Shown here: positions 1 through 11,098 of the stretch, piece by piece
How the letters are laid out: every line of letters begins with the position of its first letter
Numbering within the stretch: the first letter of the stretch is position 1
Position numbers and translations under genes: made by a program
Source: Ichthyophis bannanicus
Lineage: Eukaryota > Chordata > Amphibia > Gymnophiona > Ichthyophiidae
Assembly: GCA_033557465.1 (NCBI GenBank)
Contig: CM066031.1
Span: forward strand, 1,228,445,312-1,228,509,311
DNA length: 64,000 bases
Direction of reading: 5' to 3'
The notes under the pieces: generated by a model
Database searches by the model: none
Seen by the model: only the letters and a program-made list of their open reading frames with translations
What the model was told of the DNA's origin: nothing

Positions 1-1430
1 ACCTTTGGAAGAGTCCTCTAAGGAGAAAATGGCTTTCTGTACCCCCAAGAGTTCACTTCAGTTCACAGTCCTGCTGTTTGGACTGCATGGGGTGCTGGTC
101 ACCTTCCACTGGATTATAAATCAAGTCCGATGGCTGCATCACTATTATGCAAGTGCCTATTTAGAACATGTGGTCATTTTTTCCACTACTTGGCTGACCA
201 TTTATGTCATCTAAGAGTGGTGCATGAGGCCCTGAGAAGAGCAGGCCTCATGGCAAACCAAAAAATGTTCCTTAAGCCAAACAGAGGTTCAGTATTTGGG
301 ACACTGAGTTAGGAAAGGCTAGATAAGGCCATCCACCAGTAAGATCGCTGTGGTTGAAGAAAAACCAATGCTGAGGACAAAGAAGCAAGTGAAGGCCTTC
401 TTAGTACTAGTGGGATACTATCGGAAGTTCATTCCAATTTTCTGAAATAGCAGTCCCTTTGAAAGACTTACTGAAAAAGGGTCAGCCCAACCAAGTACGT
501 TGGCCACCTTGTGCTCGATCAGCCTTTGAAACTCTTAGGGAAGTTTTGTGCTCCAAACTCGTATTGCAGAACATTGACTTTCAAGCCCCATTTATCTTGC
601 AAATGGATGAATCTGGAGTAGGGCTAGGCACTGTCCTTACTCAAAGGGTTGAGGAGGAGGAACCCCTGGCCATGTACCTTAGCAGGAAGCGGAATGAGGC
701 GGAGAAAAGATATTCCACTACAGAAAAGGAATGCCTCGCTGCCAAATGGGCTGTAGATCTGCTGAACTTTTATCTCTTGGGGAGACCTTTTGTTCTAATT
801 ACTGATCAATCAGCCTTGAAGTGACTGAGCACTATGGCAAACTTGAATGCCAGACTTATGCATTGGTACCTCTCCTTACAAGCATATAGCTTTGATGTAG
901 AGAATAGGGCAGGGAAAGAGCACACTGGGGAGAAAGCCTTTGAAAGGGGGAAGGTACATGACAGGGTATACATCCCGCCACACTGCCGAGGAACCAGAGG
1001 CAAGCCCCAGAACAGAGAGAGGCAAGCCAAGGGACCTTCTCAGTGAGCATACCCAAAGGCAGAATTCACTGCATTGGATCCCTGAGCCTAGCCAGAGATA
1101 GGGGAGGATACCTTAGAGAGGGATGTAGAGGTGGGCAACTCTCTGCAAGACATAGAACAGAGATCAACCACTGATGCCTCCGAGATGGAGATAGACCCCA
1201 GTATAACTCCCCTTGTAGTTTCACCCCAAGAGGAGGAGATGGAGACTCTTCTTTCTGGGATCAATTCTCTGATTAGGAACTGGAGATAGGTGCCCCGAAG
1301 GGCTTGTACTCCCTTCATCCGAAGATGAGGTAGTAGAAACAACCACTGTGTAAGGACCCATGCAGGTGGATGTAGCCAGTTACAAAGCTACGAGGGTGGT
1401 GATGTGCTGGCCGGAGGGGGGCTACTTAAA
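1..1430 (+). pseudogene. Ty3/Gypsy RT-RNase H remnant (possibly Gmr1-like)
   Basis: Decayed pol of a Ty3/Gypsy LTR retrotransposon that enters the window in mid-RT. Around 150-185 the reading frame gives AYLEHVVIFS, a corrupted form of the YLDDVVIFS catalytic block, followed by the connection sequence in a shifted frame. The longest intact piece, 459-824 (121 codons), is RNase H: an FILQMDESGVGLG strand (first Asp in MDE), EKRYSTTEKECLA, and FVLITDQSALK. A further frame from 834 gives NARLMHWYLSLQAYSFDVENRAGK, the usual end of RNase H. At least three frame or stop lesions are present. No integrase follows. About 370 bp of unassigned 3' sequence leads to a purine run near 1413-1424 that could be a polypurine tract. 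RT-RNase H lying next to the 3' end without integrase is what Gmr1-type gene order (integrase before RT) would leave; this is inference. Confidence 0.75.
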
Positions 1431-1497
1431 TAAAATCCCTGTGTCAGACATGGGAGTTGGGTAGACCAAGGATTATAAGTAAGAATCAGATAGGTGC

Positions 1498-1536
1498 ACT
1501 ACTACTACTACTACTACTGCTACTATTACTACTACA
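1498..1536 (+). repeat. (ACT)n microsatellite
   Basis: About 12 ACT/ACTATT triplets directly abut the 3' end of the minus-strand L2-like LINE to the right. L2 elements end in short simple repeats, so this is probably the amplified tail of that insertion. Confidence 0.85.
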
Positions 1537-2345
1537 GAACATTTGTATAGTGCTACAGGACATATGCAGTACTGCGCAGACACATGTAAAAGATGGTCCC
1601 TGCTCATCAGAGCTTACAATCTAGTCAAGACAGACAACACAGTAGCTGTAGACATGGGAAGCAGCTAGGGGGAATGGTAAAGAAACACAAAGGAGATCAG
1701 GTGAGTCAAGATCCGAAAGTGTCAATGAAGAGGTGAGTTTTCAGCCTGGATTTGAAAAGAGTCAGAGAAGGTGCCTGACATACAGACTCAGGTAGTTTGT
1801 TCCAGGCATACGGAGCAGCAAGGTGAAAGGACCAAATTCTTGAGTTAGCCGTAGAAGAGAAGGGCACAGATAGGAGCAATTTGTCAGAAGAGCGAAGTTC
1901 CCAAGGAGGAGTATAGGGAGAGATAAGAGTGGAAAGATAGTGAGGAACTGCAGTGAATGCACTTATAGGTCATCAAGAGAAGTTTGAACTGGATGTGGAA
2001 ATGGATAGGGAGTCAATGAATGACATGAGAAGAGGGGTAATATGAGCATGATGAGGCTGGTGGAAGATTAGCCGCAGCAAAGTTTTGAACAGATTGAAGA
2101 GGAGAAAGATGATTCAGAGGGAGATCAGCAAGGAGTAGGTTACAATCGTCTAGACGGGAGGAGACTAAGGAGTGGAAAAGTGTCTTAGTAGTATGTTCAG
2201 AAAGGAATAGGCAAATTTGTTGATGCCAGAGAAATAGAGCCACCCATTGGGTGGATGGGGAATTGCAGGTAGAACCCATGTACCCTCATTTACATACAGG
2301 GATATCTGGGACAAATAGTAAGCAAATCCCATCCTCCTGAAAAGG
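1537..2345 (-). mobile_element. L2-like LINE, 3' end of RT ORF
   Basis: Read on the minus strand, the piece around 2165-2013 gives SSRLDDCNLLLADLPL followed by a LQSVQNFAAA segment, the RT thumb region typical of L2-clade LINEs (consensus form SRLDYCN-LLAGLP, IQNAAAR). The frame continues leftwards through LPIHFHIQFKLLLMTYKC and blocks resembling L2 C-terminal text (APYAWN, FKSRLKTHLF-like) as far as about 1700. Several frameshifts and stops make it dead. It is 5' truncated, and its tail joins the ACT microsatellite. The part from about 2200 to 2345 is less certain. Confidence 0.7.
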
Positions 2346-2354
2346 ACATATGGT

Positions 2355-2757
2355 GAACATAAGAACATAAGATATGCCATACTGGGTCAGACCAAGGTCC
2401 ATCAAGCCCAGTATCCTGTTTCCAACAATGGCCAATCTAGGTCATTCGTACCTAGCAGTTTCCCCAAAAGACACAGATTCCGCAATGCTTGTACTGGGTC
2501 AAGCATTGATATCCTGGGTCTCTTCTTAATAATGGTTTATGGACCTTTCCTCCAGGAACTTGTCCAAACCTTTTTTAAACCCAACTACACTAACAGCCTT
2601 TACTACATCCTCCAGTAACAAATTCCAGAGTTTGATTACATGTTGAGTGAAAAAATATTTTCTTTTTTTAGTCTTAAATAGTTTACCATGTAGCTTCATC
2701 GCATGTCCCCTAGTCTTTCTATATTCTGATAACGTAAACAATCGATCTACGTTTGGT
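2355..2757 (-). mobile_element. CR1 LINE, 3' end
   Basis: A 5'-truncated CR1. Minus-strand reading gives [20 protein letters not shown]...[39 protein letters not shown], the extreme C-terminus of the CR1 reverse transcriptase, followed by the family's conserved 3' UTR (a block around ATACTGGGTCAGACCAAGG) and the terminal octamer-type tail TTCTTATGTTC at the left edge. The same family recurs at 11460, 34115, 35154, 54970 and 60669, so this is an abundant subfamily in the host. Confidence 0.9.
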
Positions 2758-3583
2758 GGGGTTAGAGAGTACAATAAGGGGTAGATGAGGACACCCAGAG
2801 GGGATTATCACATGGAATACTTAAGGAAGTGAAGAACCTTTGATTGTACTATGTTCGCTGCCACACCCTGAATAACCTAGTAAGGGAAAAGAGGTAGTTT
2901 AGACCCACAGGAAGAAAGATCTTGGAAGTTTAACCACTTGTCCTAGTTGGATGGTGAAGTGTCTGACTTTGGGATGAGGGTTATTGGAAGATACAGACTG
3001 ACTTGCTAGAGGCTGCAGAGGTCACTGAACTGCTTACTTGGGACAGCAGTGGATAACATACCCCTTTGATGTTTGTTGATGGTTTCAGGTAGCTGTCTGT
3101 TTTCACCAGTTAAAAATGAAATAGGGAATGAATGCAGCCATTTTAAACATTAGTGCCATCATTCATTGATTGATTCAAGTCATGTGAGTACTGACAGTTG
3201 ATCACAGGTAGGTAATTTTATTGCTGTGGAAATATGGTTCTTCTGTTCAAACTAATTTGAATTGTTTATAATGGTCCTGGCAACGTCCCATTTTTGATAC
3301 TATTTTTTTAATTGGTTTTGTTTTATTTGATTCTTTTATGTGTCAAATATGTGTGCATATATAGTTCAAAGCCATTTCACTGACCACATTTTTTTTTAGG
3401 AGATATTGGACATTAAGGGGTTAAACTGCAAGGGTGCCAATAATGTTGACCACAATAGTAACCTTGAAGATTCCATGTGTTTTGGCTCCCCCTTGAGGCT
3501 AGAGACACAGGGTGGAAAATCAGGTTCCAGTAATGAAGTATGGTACTTTCAGATTTTCCACATGGAGACTCATGTTGTCGTTC
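2758..3583. other. Intronic DNA, nothing recognised
   Basis: AT-rich sequence without a convincing coding region. A pyrimidine run ending in AG at about 3390-3400 precedes a 69-codon open frame, but the peptide does not resemble KIAA0319 and no donor was evident, so it is not called an exon. Confidence 0.5.
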
Positions 3584-3591
3584 TCATAGAG

Positions 3592-3781
3592 CAGGGGTTC
3601 TCAACCCAGTCCTAGGGACACATCTAACCAATCAGGTTTTCAGTATAACCACAACAAATATGCATGGAAGAGATTTGCATACATTGCCTCCATTGTATGC
3701 AAATCTCATGCACATTTGTTGTGGTTACCCTGAAAACCCGACTGGCTAGGTGTGTCCCAAGGACTGGGTTGAGAACCCTTG
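3592..3781. mobile_element. Palindromic hAT-type foldback MITE, copy 1
   Basis: 190-bp element that is an inverted repeat over its whole length. It starts CAGGGGTTCTCAACCCAG and ends with the complement (CAAGGGTTCTCAACCCAG when reversed). It is flanked by the perfect 8-bp direct repeat TCATAGAG (3584-3591 and 3782-3789), the TSD length of hAT transposases. The two arms meet around an ATGCAAAT octamer motif. No coding capacity; it must have been mobilised in trans. Confidence 0.9.
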
Positions 3782-3949
3782 TCATAGAGCAATAACCCAA
3801 CTGGCTGCTGGAGATAAAGTGTCATACACTGGAAACCAAGTAGATGCAAATATGTTCTACAGCAATGTGTATGTTGCTTTGTAAGTCTCAGAGAACTGTT
3901 AAGATTGGTGGCATATAAATGATTTTTAAATGAATAAATAAATAAATGC

Positions 3950-4024
3950 TGTATGTATTCATGGTAGATATTCTGAAAACCTGACTGGTTGTGAGGTCAC
4001 CAGAAAAGGTTTGAGAAGCCCTGT
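3950..4024. mobile_element. Half copy of the palindromic hAT element
   Basis: Only the right arm is present: CTGAAAACCTGACTGG followed by a GTTTGAGAAGCCCTG end that matches the outer end of the neighbouring foldback elements. The left half is missing, so this is a truncated relic. Confidence 0.65.
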
Positions 4025-4767
4025 TGAAGATATTAAGGTTGCCAGCTGTCTCCGTTGCTGTTCATCAGGCTGGTTTGTACATGGGTTTGTAGGCTTGCTT
4101 TAATTAGGAAATCAGAACTTGCAAGTTCCATGAGTGCAAGGCAGTTAAAACCAGGACTGGATTAGTCTGACCAGCAGAAAAGGAGCCTTTTGACATCCCT
4201 GATAGGTGCTTTCAGTATATATTGAAGCAGTGTGAACATTGTACACTGCAGTACCTTGGTGGGTCATTGAGGTACACATAGAACAGAAACTGTCAGCAAG
4301 GTCTGCAAACAAATCTGGTTATCAGAATATCTGTAATAAATATCCATCAAATGAATTACATATGCCTGGTCTAAGAGCAAAGCTTCTGTATTTTGCATAG
4401 CTTGGCTATCTTGTGTGCAACAGCCAGAGGACTGGAGTTGAGGTATAGTTTGTTATTTACTATAGACTGGATTAACTGTCAAGCATTAGGGGGGACCCTG
4501 CATGCAGTGTGGGTATGTCCCCCATTACTTTCTCCTATGTTTGACTTCTCATTACCAGAGGACCTGCCAGCTCTGCAAACAGAGTGGATCTGCCATGATC
4601 ATAACCATCTCCATGATTTCTTGTTGTACTTACCCGCAGTTGAACAACTCTAACCATGCACTGTCATCAATACCTAAAAACACTGAGAATGCATTCCTGA
4701 GATTTGTGGTTACTGAGTAACACCTCCTGCTGGAAAGTGGTGCAATGAATATACACACTATACACAG

Positions 4768-4961
4768 CAGGGGTCTCAAACCCCAGTCCTGGAAGGCCGC
4801 AAACCAGTCAGGTTTTCAGGGTATCCATAATGAATATGCATGAGATATATTTGCATAGACTGCCCCCATTGTATGCAAATATATCTCATGCATATTCATT
4901 AGGGATACCCTGAAAACCTGACTGGTTTGCGGCCCTCCAGGAGTGGAGTTTGAGACCCCTG
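4768..4961. mobile_element. Palindromic hAT-type foldback MITE, copy 2
   Basis: Same family as the element at 3592. It starts CAGGGGTCTCAAACCCC, ends GGAGTTTGAGACCCCTG, and has near-perfect arms meeting at about 4863. Flanks read ATACACAG (4760-4767) and TTACACAG (4962-4969), an 8-bp TSD with one mismatch. Each arm carries the ATGAATATGCATGAGA block. Confidence 0.88.
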
Positions 4962-5104
4962 TTACACAGCTAGCCATGTGTTCTGGTTGTCTATGATATT
5001 TAAACAAATCTTTGAGATGATCTAAAAGGGAAAGTGACTCAGATGATCAAAGGACAAAAAGCTGTTTCACCTTTTGCGTGCATCATAGAGTTAAAGATCT
5101 AAAA

Positions 5105-5298
5105 CAGGAATTCTCAACCCAGTCCTCAGGAAACACCTAGCCAAGCAGGTTTTCAAGATAATCACAATGAATATGCATGAGAGAGATTTGCATGCAGTGT
5201 CTCCAGTATATGCAAATCTCTCTCATGCATATTCAGTGTGGTTATCCTGAAAACCTGACTGGATAGATGTGTCCTGAAGTCTGGGTTTAGAATCTCTG
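5105..5298. mobile_element. Palindromic hAT-type foldback MITE, copy 3
   Basis: 194-bp fold-back copy with arms beginning CAGGAATTCTCAACCCAG. It is flanked by a perfect 8-bp TSD, ATCTAAAA (5097-5104 and 5299-5306). Sequence differences from copies 1 and 2 show separate insertions rather than a local duplication. Confidence 0.9.
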
Positions 5299-5306
5299 AT
5301 CTAAAA

Positions 5307-6317
5307 GAGTAATGTCTTCTGCTGGGTCCACGAAAGTGTAAATAACACATCAAGCTTTCTTAGTTTGCTTTTACAATGCCTTGGATTTGAAGAATGCTGA
5401 GAGGGAAGGATAGCATCTCAGTTAGAATTTGTTAAAGATCAGCCCACAGTGGAGTAACCTAGAGATTATGTAGGATATTTTAGAAGCTCTGTTTGTGAGT
5501 TGGATGTCTGAAAATGGGCACATAGATGTGCAAATCATGGAGACGACCCTGGAGCCCTTTTAGAAAGCAGAGTATGTAGACATTCCCAGTGCGAGAATGT
5601 CCAGGTAGCACAGGAGCACAGTGGAGGCGTACCATGGGTGGAGCAAGAGAGTTGCACATTGCGTCCATGCCTGTACCTGATCCTGACCATGAATAAGATG
5701 CAAAAAAGTGCTTGTTTTATGGCTCCAACACTTCCAGGGAGAAGAGCAAACTGTGCTTACATTGCAGAGGTTAATATTTCCTGGCTGAAGAAACCTGCCC
5801 CTAAATGCATACTTCAGACATATTACTGGCACACCGCTGCACGTCTGAATATCTGAAATGGTAGGGCAGGATGTGCTGGTCTCATAACACAGATACCCCT
5901 CTCCTGACCTACCCAGGTTGAGGCATCCAATTACTCAGTCCTGTGGGCGTGCAAGTCGGGGACTTCTGGAGACAGGCCCCATGGAGATTGCAAGGCCCAG
6001 AACCCACATGGGTGTAGCTCATGTCATAAATACAGAATCAGTTACTGGAATGTTTAGTTTTCAGTGAGGGGACGAAGCGATTTCAGAAGGCATTGCTGCC
6101 ACTTTCCCGGTTTTTGGATGCTCTACTCTGAATGTCCCAGATTTTCCCTAGATGTCCCTTCTAAAATGCCACTTCATGCCTTTACTGGGCTGCCAAAAAT
6201 GCAAACTCCAGGGCCTTCCAAGATCCTATTTTTATGCACTTATATAGAGGAGATGAGAACAGGCTGTGAATCAGACAAATCTTATTCATTTCTTTGACTG
6301 GGAGGCCAGAGAGTTGG
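5307..6317. other. Intronic DNA, nothing recognised
   Basis: No repeat family or exon was recognised. The open frames here are short, on both strands, and lack recognisable motifs. Confidence 0.4.
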
Positions 6318-7740
6318 ATTGAGGAGAAGCCCTAGATCTCAGTAAAGCCTTTGACATTATTCTACACAGACAACTTATAAATAAATTGAGCATCCTAGGA
6401 ATAGACCCTAAAGTGACCGACTGGGTTAGCAATTGACTGAGTGGGAGGTGACAAAGAGTGCATATAAATGGATCTTACTCTGAGAAGAAGGATGTAACTA
6501 GTGATGTGCCGCAAGAATCTGTCCTTGGTCTGATTTGTTTTAACATTTTTGTTAGTGATATTGTGGAAGGGCTGTAGGGTGAGATTTGCCTCTTTGCAGA
6601 TGATACCAAAATCTGCAATAGAGTAGACACCCAGGAAGTAGTAGATAACTTGAGGAAGGATCTAGCTAAGCTTGAAGAATGGTCGAGAATTTGGCAACTG
6701 AGATCTAACACTAAAACATGCAGGTCATGCGTTTGGGCTGCAAAAATCAAAGACAGTGGAACAGAGTAGAGGGTGAAGTACTTCTATCCACAAAAGAAAA
6801 GTGGGACCTGGGCATGATTGTTTCTGAAAGTGGCTATGGAAAAGGCAATGTCAAAAGCCAGAAGGATGCTTGGTTGCATAGGGAGAGGAATGGCCAGCGG
6901 GAAAAAGGAGGTGATAGTGCCTCTGTATAAGTCTCTGGTGCGACCTCGTTTGGAGTATTGTGTGCAATTCTGGAGACCACACCTTCAAAAGGATATAAAA
7001 AGGAAGGAGTCTGTGCAGAGGGTGGCTTTAAAAATGGTCAGTGGACTTTGTTATAATGTATATGGGGATAGACTTAAAGATTTCAATATGTATATTTTGG
7101 AGGAAAGGTGGGAGAGAGGAGATATGATAAAGACATTTAAACACCTCAGTGGCATAAATACACAGGAGGAGAGCCTCTTTTGATTGAAAGAAAGTTCTGC
7201 AATGAAGGAGCATAGGATTATTTATTTATTTTCATTCTCTTATAAACCGTGCTATTCTGCATCAGTGTGGTTTACATTGAACAAACTGAAATTACATTGA
7301 ACAGGGCATTATAACTAGGAGATAACTTTTTTACAGGGAACATGGGCTATGGAGGGTTAAGTGGCTTGCCCAAGGCCACAAGGAGCACCTGTGGGACTAG
7401 AAACCCCAGTCCTTCCAGCCCAAGGTTGCTGTCCTCTAGTGGGATTTGAACCCCCAACCTTCCAGCCTGAAGTACCCTGCCCCAACCACTAGGCCACTCC
7501 TCCACTCCTGGATGAGGGTGAAAGAGGATAGACTCAGGATTAATACAGTATGTGGAAATATTTCTTTACGGAACGAGTGGTAGATGCATGGAATAGTCTC
7601 CCAATGGAGGACAATAGCTGAATTCAAGAAAGCATGGGGCTAACACAGAGGATCTCTAAATTTAAAAAAGGGACTATAGTAGTTGGTCTAGAAGGGCAGA
7701 CCGGATAAGCCATATAGTCTTTTTCTGCCATCATGTTTCT
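6318..7740 (+). mobile_element. CR1-type LINE pseudogene, second subfamily
   Basis: RT of a CR1-clade LINE, diverged from the copies elsewhere in the window. Frames give DLSKAFD at about 6336, SVLGL at about 6520, an LFADDTKI catalytic block at about 6590, then YKSLVRPRLEYCVQFWRPHLQKDI at about 6920-7000 and EERWERGDMIKTFKHL at about 7100. Frameshifts and stops separate these blocks. A minus-strand tRNA-derived SINE (7218-7510) splits the C-terminal coding region. The 3' UTR ends at about 7740 in a GTTTCTATGAATCC-like tail. The endonuclease part is missing, so the copy is 5' truncated. Confidence 0.85.
7218..7510 (-). mobile_element. tRNA-derived SINE inserted in CR1
   Basis: Minus-strand copy of the SINE also seen at 51608. 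Its head (right side) reads GGAGTGGCCTAGTGGTTGGG (A box) and, further in, GGTTCAAATCCC (B box), as in a tRNA-derived pol III promoter. The body shares the CTTGGGCAAGCCACTTAACC block, and the left edge is a TTATTTATTTATTT tail. It is shorter than the 51608 copy because of an internal deletion. It interrupts CR1 coding text, so it is younger than that CR1. Confidence 0.85.
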
Positions 7741-7744
7741 ATGA

Positions 7745-8476
7745 ATCCATTGCACTTCCCTTATACTTTTATCTTTTTATATCACTGCATATGCTTATTG
7801 TAAAGTACATGCTTAAAAGACTATTCTCTATGCACTGGATAATATTTGAAAGAATAACCTTGCTAATGCTAACATTCACCCTCTGTCGATTAGAAGTCTT
7901 TACAGTGAGTTATTGTTGCCTGTCTACGAAGCTTGCCAGACTTTGGGAGCAGCTGTGTTTGGAAGAGCACAAGTTGTGCCACATGCTATGGGATTTGATT
8001 GCTTTGTAGTAACACCATTGTTCGTATGGACTCGGATTGGCTGAGTGAGGCATCAGTTGTGATGCTGTTCCTAGCATGACTGCTCCCAGGGGTTGCACTG
8101 AAATTGGTTCTGGTTAGTGCAGAGGTAAGCATCTTGGGTCCCTCAGGACTGCAAGCAGGTCTAGCTTTCAGGCCTACCGAAATATGCAAATTAGCAGGGC
8201 TTGTAAGCTAAATATTTCGAAACCTATCAGTGCTTTCAGTGTCAGTGCATTGCGAATCAGACCTGATGGTGGTTCATTAGGCTCAGAGTCTCCAACACAG
8301 GCAAAATGCATATAGGTATAGTACTCAATGAGTGTGTGTAGCTATATTCTCACATTTTCCCACAGAGATAAAATATGGGAAAGTTCTTTTGTTAATAGAA
8401 AGCATTAAGTGCTTTCATAGAATTTAGCATTAATGCTAGTACTAATATCAGCTGTCTGCTTTTTTGTTTAATGCAG
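7745..8476. other. Intron upstream of the first recognised exon
   Basis: No repeat recognised. A pyrimidine-rich stretch and ATGCAG at 8471-8476 form the acceptor of the exon at 8477. Confidence 0.5.
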
Positions 8477-8609
8477 AGAGTCGAGATGACAATAAAATAA
8501 TCAGTTACCCCTGGGAGGAGATTAAAGGTCCCATACGAGAACAGAAGGCATCAGCTGACTCTCCTGTCTTGCATTTGTCTAATCATGTTCCTGGCAACGC
8601 TACATTCAG
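8477..8609 (+). CDS. KIAA0319: KIAA0319-like PKD-domain exon (partial gene)
   Basis: 133-bp exon of a vertebrate KIAA0319-family gene, a type I plasma-membrane protein with tandem extracellular PKD (polycystic kidney disease) Ig-like domains; the human gene is linked to neuronal migration and dyslexia susceptibility. Translation gives SRDDNKIISYPWEEIKGP, then ASADSPVLHLSN and VPGNATFR, the second half of a PKD domain (consensus SxDDxxIVSYxWE...GPxxE...LxLSNLxPGNYTF). The acceptor is AG at 8475-8476 and the donor GTGAGA starts at 8610. The exon starts with two bases of a split codon and ends with two, joining the next exon in frame as Arg (AG|G). The Tyr of PGNYTF is replaced by Ala. Assignment to KIAA0319 rather than KIAA0319L rests on remembered similarity of the combined two-exon peptide. 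Confidence 0.8.
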
Positions 8610-10330
8610 GTGAGAGGACTAGTTTCTTTGGCTCAAGCCTCCAAGGATTAAGTCATGATTCTGCCAGAGATGTCTTTCTAGTGCCCAGCATTAGCCAAGG
8701 CAGCTCTGCCCTATCAAAAGCAGAAGAACTTGGCTTTGAAATCTATTGAGATTTGTTGCTCCTCCAGCTTGCTCCCTTTTCACTTTTTATGTTTTGTTCC
8801 ATTTTGGAGTTATTTTACACGTTAGATTTGCTATTCTCTCATAATTAGGGCTTCTGAGTTTTGGTTATAACCCCAAAATACTGGTAAAACGCAAAAGGAA
8901 AATCAGGTTTCTGAGTTATAAATGGAAAGGCTTGGAAGATTACCTTCCTGGTGAAGACCTCGTCTCCTCTGTGAAGAAGTCGAATGAGAGGTGAGCAGGG
9001 CTGCTGCACTCAGGTAGGTGAGGACTGAGGAGAATGCTGGTATGTCAAATCCTGCAGTGTCTGTTGGCAGAATGGAAAGGGGACGGAGCAAGCACGTGCA
9101 AGCAGTGATCAGCCCCTTAATGAAGAGCTTTCTGATCATGCCCCCCATGTTCTCACTAGAGCCGCTGGTTGCTGCCTCAGAAAGGGATGAGACAGTGGCA
9201 CCCATAGTCCTAGATAAGAGAGGGCCTTCCTCGTGATGACATCATCTCCCCCACAAACAGGGAAACAGCTAACTCAAATTTTAATTAGTTGGTAGTATTA
9301 TCACTTGGCCTCATAACCCACCAAGAAAGTGCTCTGTTTTACCTGTCATTCAGATAGTTTGACTACTGTCTTGTTTGACGCAGTTCACATAAGCGATTCC
9401 ATCAATTGTCAAGGCTCCATCCATCTGTTTGTTGTTTGTTTTGCCTGTCTTTATGCTTAAGGACTTTTACACTTGCTCAAAGAATCCTACGGATTCAGAT
9501 TAAGACAGAGAGGCAGCAGAGTGAAGAAGCCACAGACGAAAAGTGTTGTAGTCTGCCTGCCATGAGAACAAGACAGGTTAGATTCTGGGGCAAGAGAAAT
9601 GCAGAAAAGGCAGGAGAAATTTAAAAGGGTAGTGGGCTTGGGAAAGGCAGAATGGGGGGGGGGGGGGCGAATGGAGGGCAGGGTTGAAATGTAAGGGAGG
9701 GGGGAAAAGGTAGAGAGTCTGGAAAGGGGAACAGAGTGGGGCGGGCAACAGGAGAGGGGATAGTAGGGGAAGGGAAGAATGCAAGGGGTTGGAAGTTCAA
9801 GGGATGCATTCATAGGGACAAAAAAAACACAGCGTGTATATGCCCCCCTACAGAAGACACACAGGCACCTTCCACCCGCTCCCACACACAAGCACCCCAT
9901 CCCTGCGCCACACACACACATAAGCCCTCCCAGCCCAGCCCCGCACCACATACGCAGACACAAGCACCCCGACTCCACTGCACAAGCACACACAGCACCT
10001 CAGCCCTACACCACACACACGCACACTTGCATGCACACCACATACGCATGCATCACACACACACACATGCACCCCACCACTGCATCACACACACTGAAGA
10101 TAAGACACAAAACACCAGCTATTAATATACTTCATGCAGCTCCTGCTGCTGTAACGATATGACCTTTATCATCTCTCTTGAATCTCTCCCCTTCCCAAAA
10201 ACATGCCATTTTATAGCACGATAAGTCTGCTCTTTTCAACTTGTTTTTTTCATGTGGTTTTTCTACACATAATGAACTTCTAGAGGGGGGAAAACCCAAT
10301 GCATCTTATTTCTAGCTACACAATCATTGT
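8610..10330. repeat. Intron with poly-G run and CA-rich low-complexity tract
   Basis: Intronic sequence without recognised genes. It holds a poly-G run at about 9654-9667 inside a purine-rich stretch (9620-9780), then a long CACA-rich, imperfect simple-sequence tract at about 9840-10095 (ACACAC, CATGCACACC and CATACGCAC motifs). Open frames across this tract in both directions are artefacts of base composition. Confidence 0.7.
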
Positions 10331-11098
10331 CACAGAATTATTTATTTATTAAAATGTAATATGACATTTTTATATTAAACACAAGATAAAGTTCTGTACA
10401 GTGAAGGAAATCTCTGCAGAAACCAGTCACATTTACAAAAGAAGATAACACGAAAACTAACCAAAAGAGAGATTCAGTAGTCCACATAGCATAGGGGGGA
10501 GCAAGAATTTACTTGAGGATAAGAGGAAATCCTCAAGACAAGAATAGAAAAATACAAAACAATCAAAACAGCCGCCGAGCAAACCAAGGCATCATCCTAT
10601 ACTGAGAGCCATTAAATATCAGCTACGTTACCATAGACAGCCTGGCACTTAAAAAAGCTAAAGGTCTCTGGGCTGGAAGAAAACATATCTAATTGAATTA
10701 TACATCACTAAATGTTTAGAAGGAAAATGTAAATGAAATGTTCCCCCCAGTTGCATAACCCCAGCTTTTTGAATTAAAAATTGCTTCCTCCTTTTCTGCA
10801 TATCTTTAGCTATATCGGGAAACATTGATATAACAAAACCACAGAAGGTATCTCTCCTTTTCCTATAAAACATTTTCACCAGCTACTCCTTATCCATGAC
10901 TAAAGCACAGGACACTAACAATGTAGCTGCTAGATAAATTTCCACATCAGATGATTCCAGTAGGTCAGATACATTTATCACGTCCATATTAGTGTCACCA
11001 TCTGAAGCCACTGGATCTTCTTTCCCCAAAGGAAGATGATATACTTTAGTTAGAGGTCGAACAAGATCTGATGCCACTTTTAAGACTTCCAGCATATA

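Noticed and set aside
3406..3615. Possible KIAA0319 exon after a pyrimidine tract
   Set aside because: The peptide has no PKD or other KIAA0319 features and the frame runs into a hAT MITE.
9487..10125. Long frames on both strands over the CACA tract
   Set aside because: Simple-sequence repeat translation, open in several frames at once.
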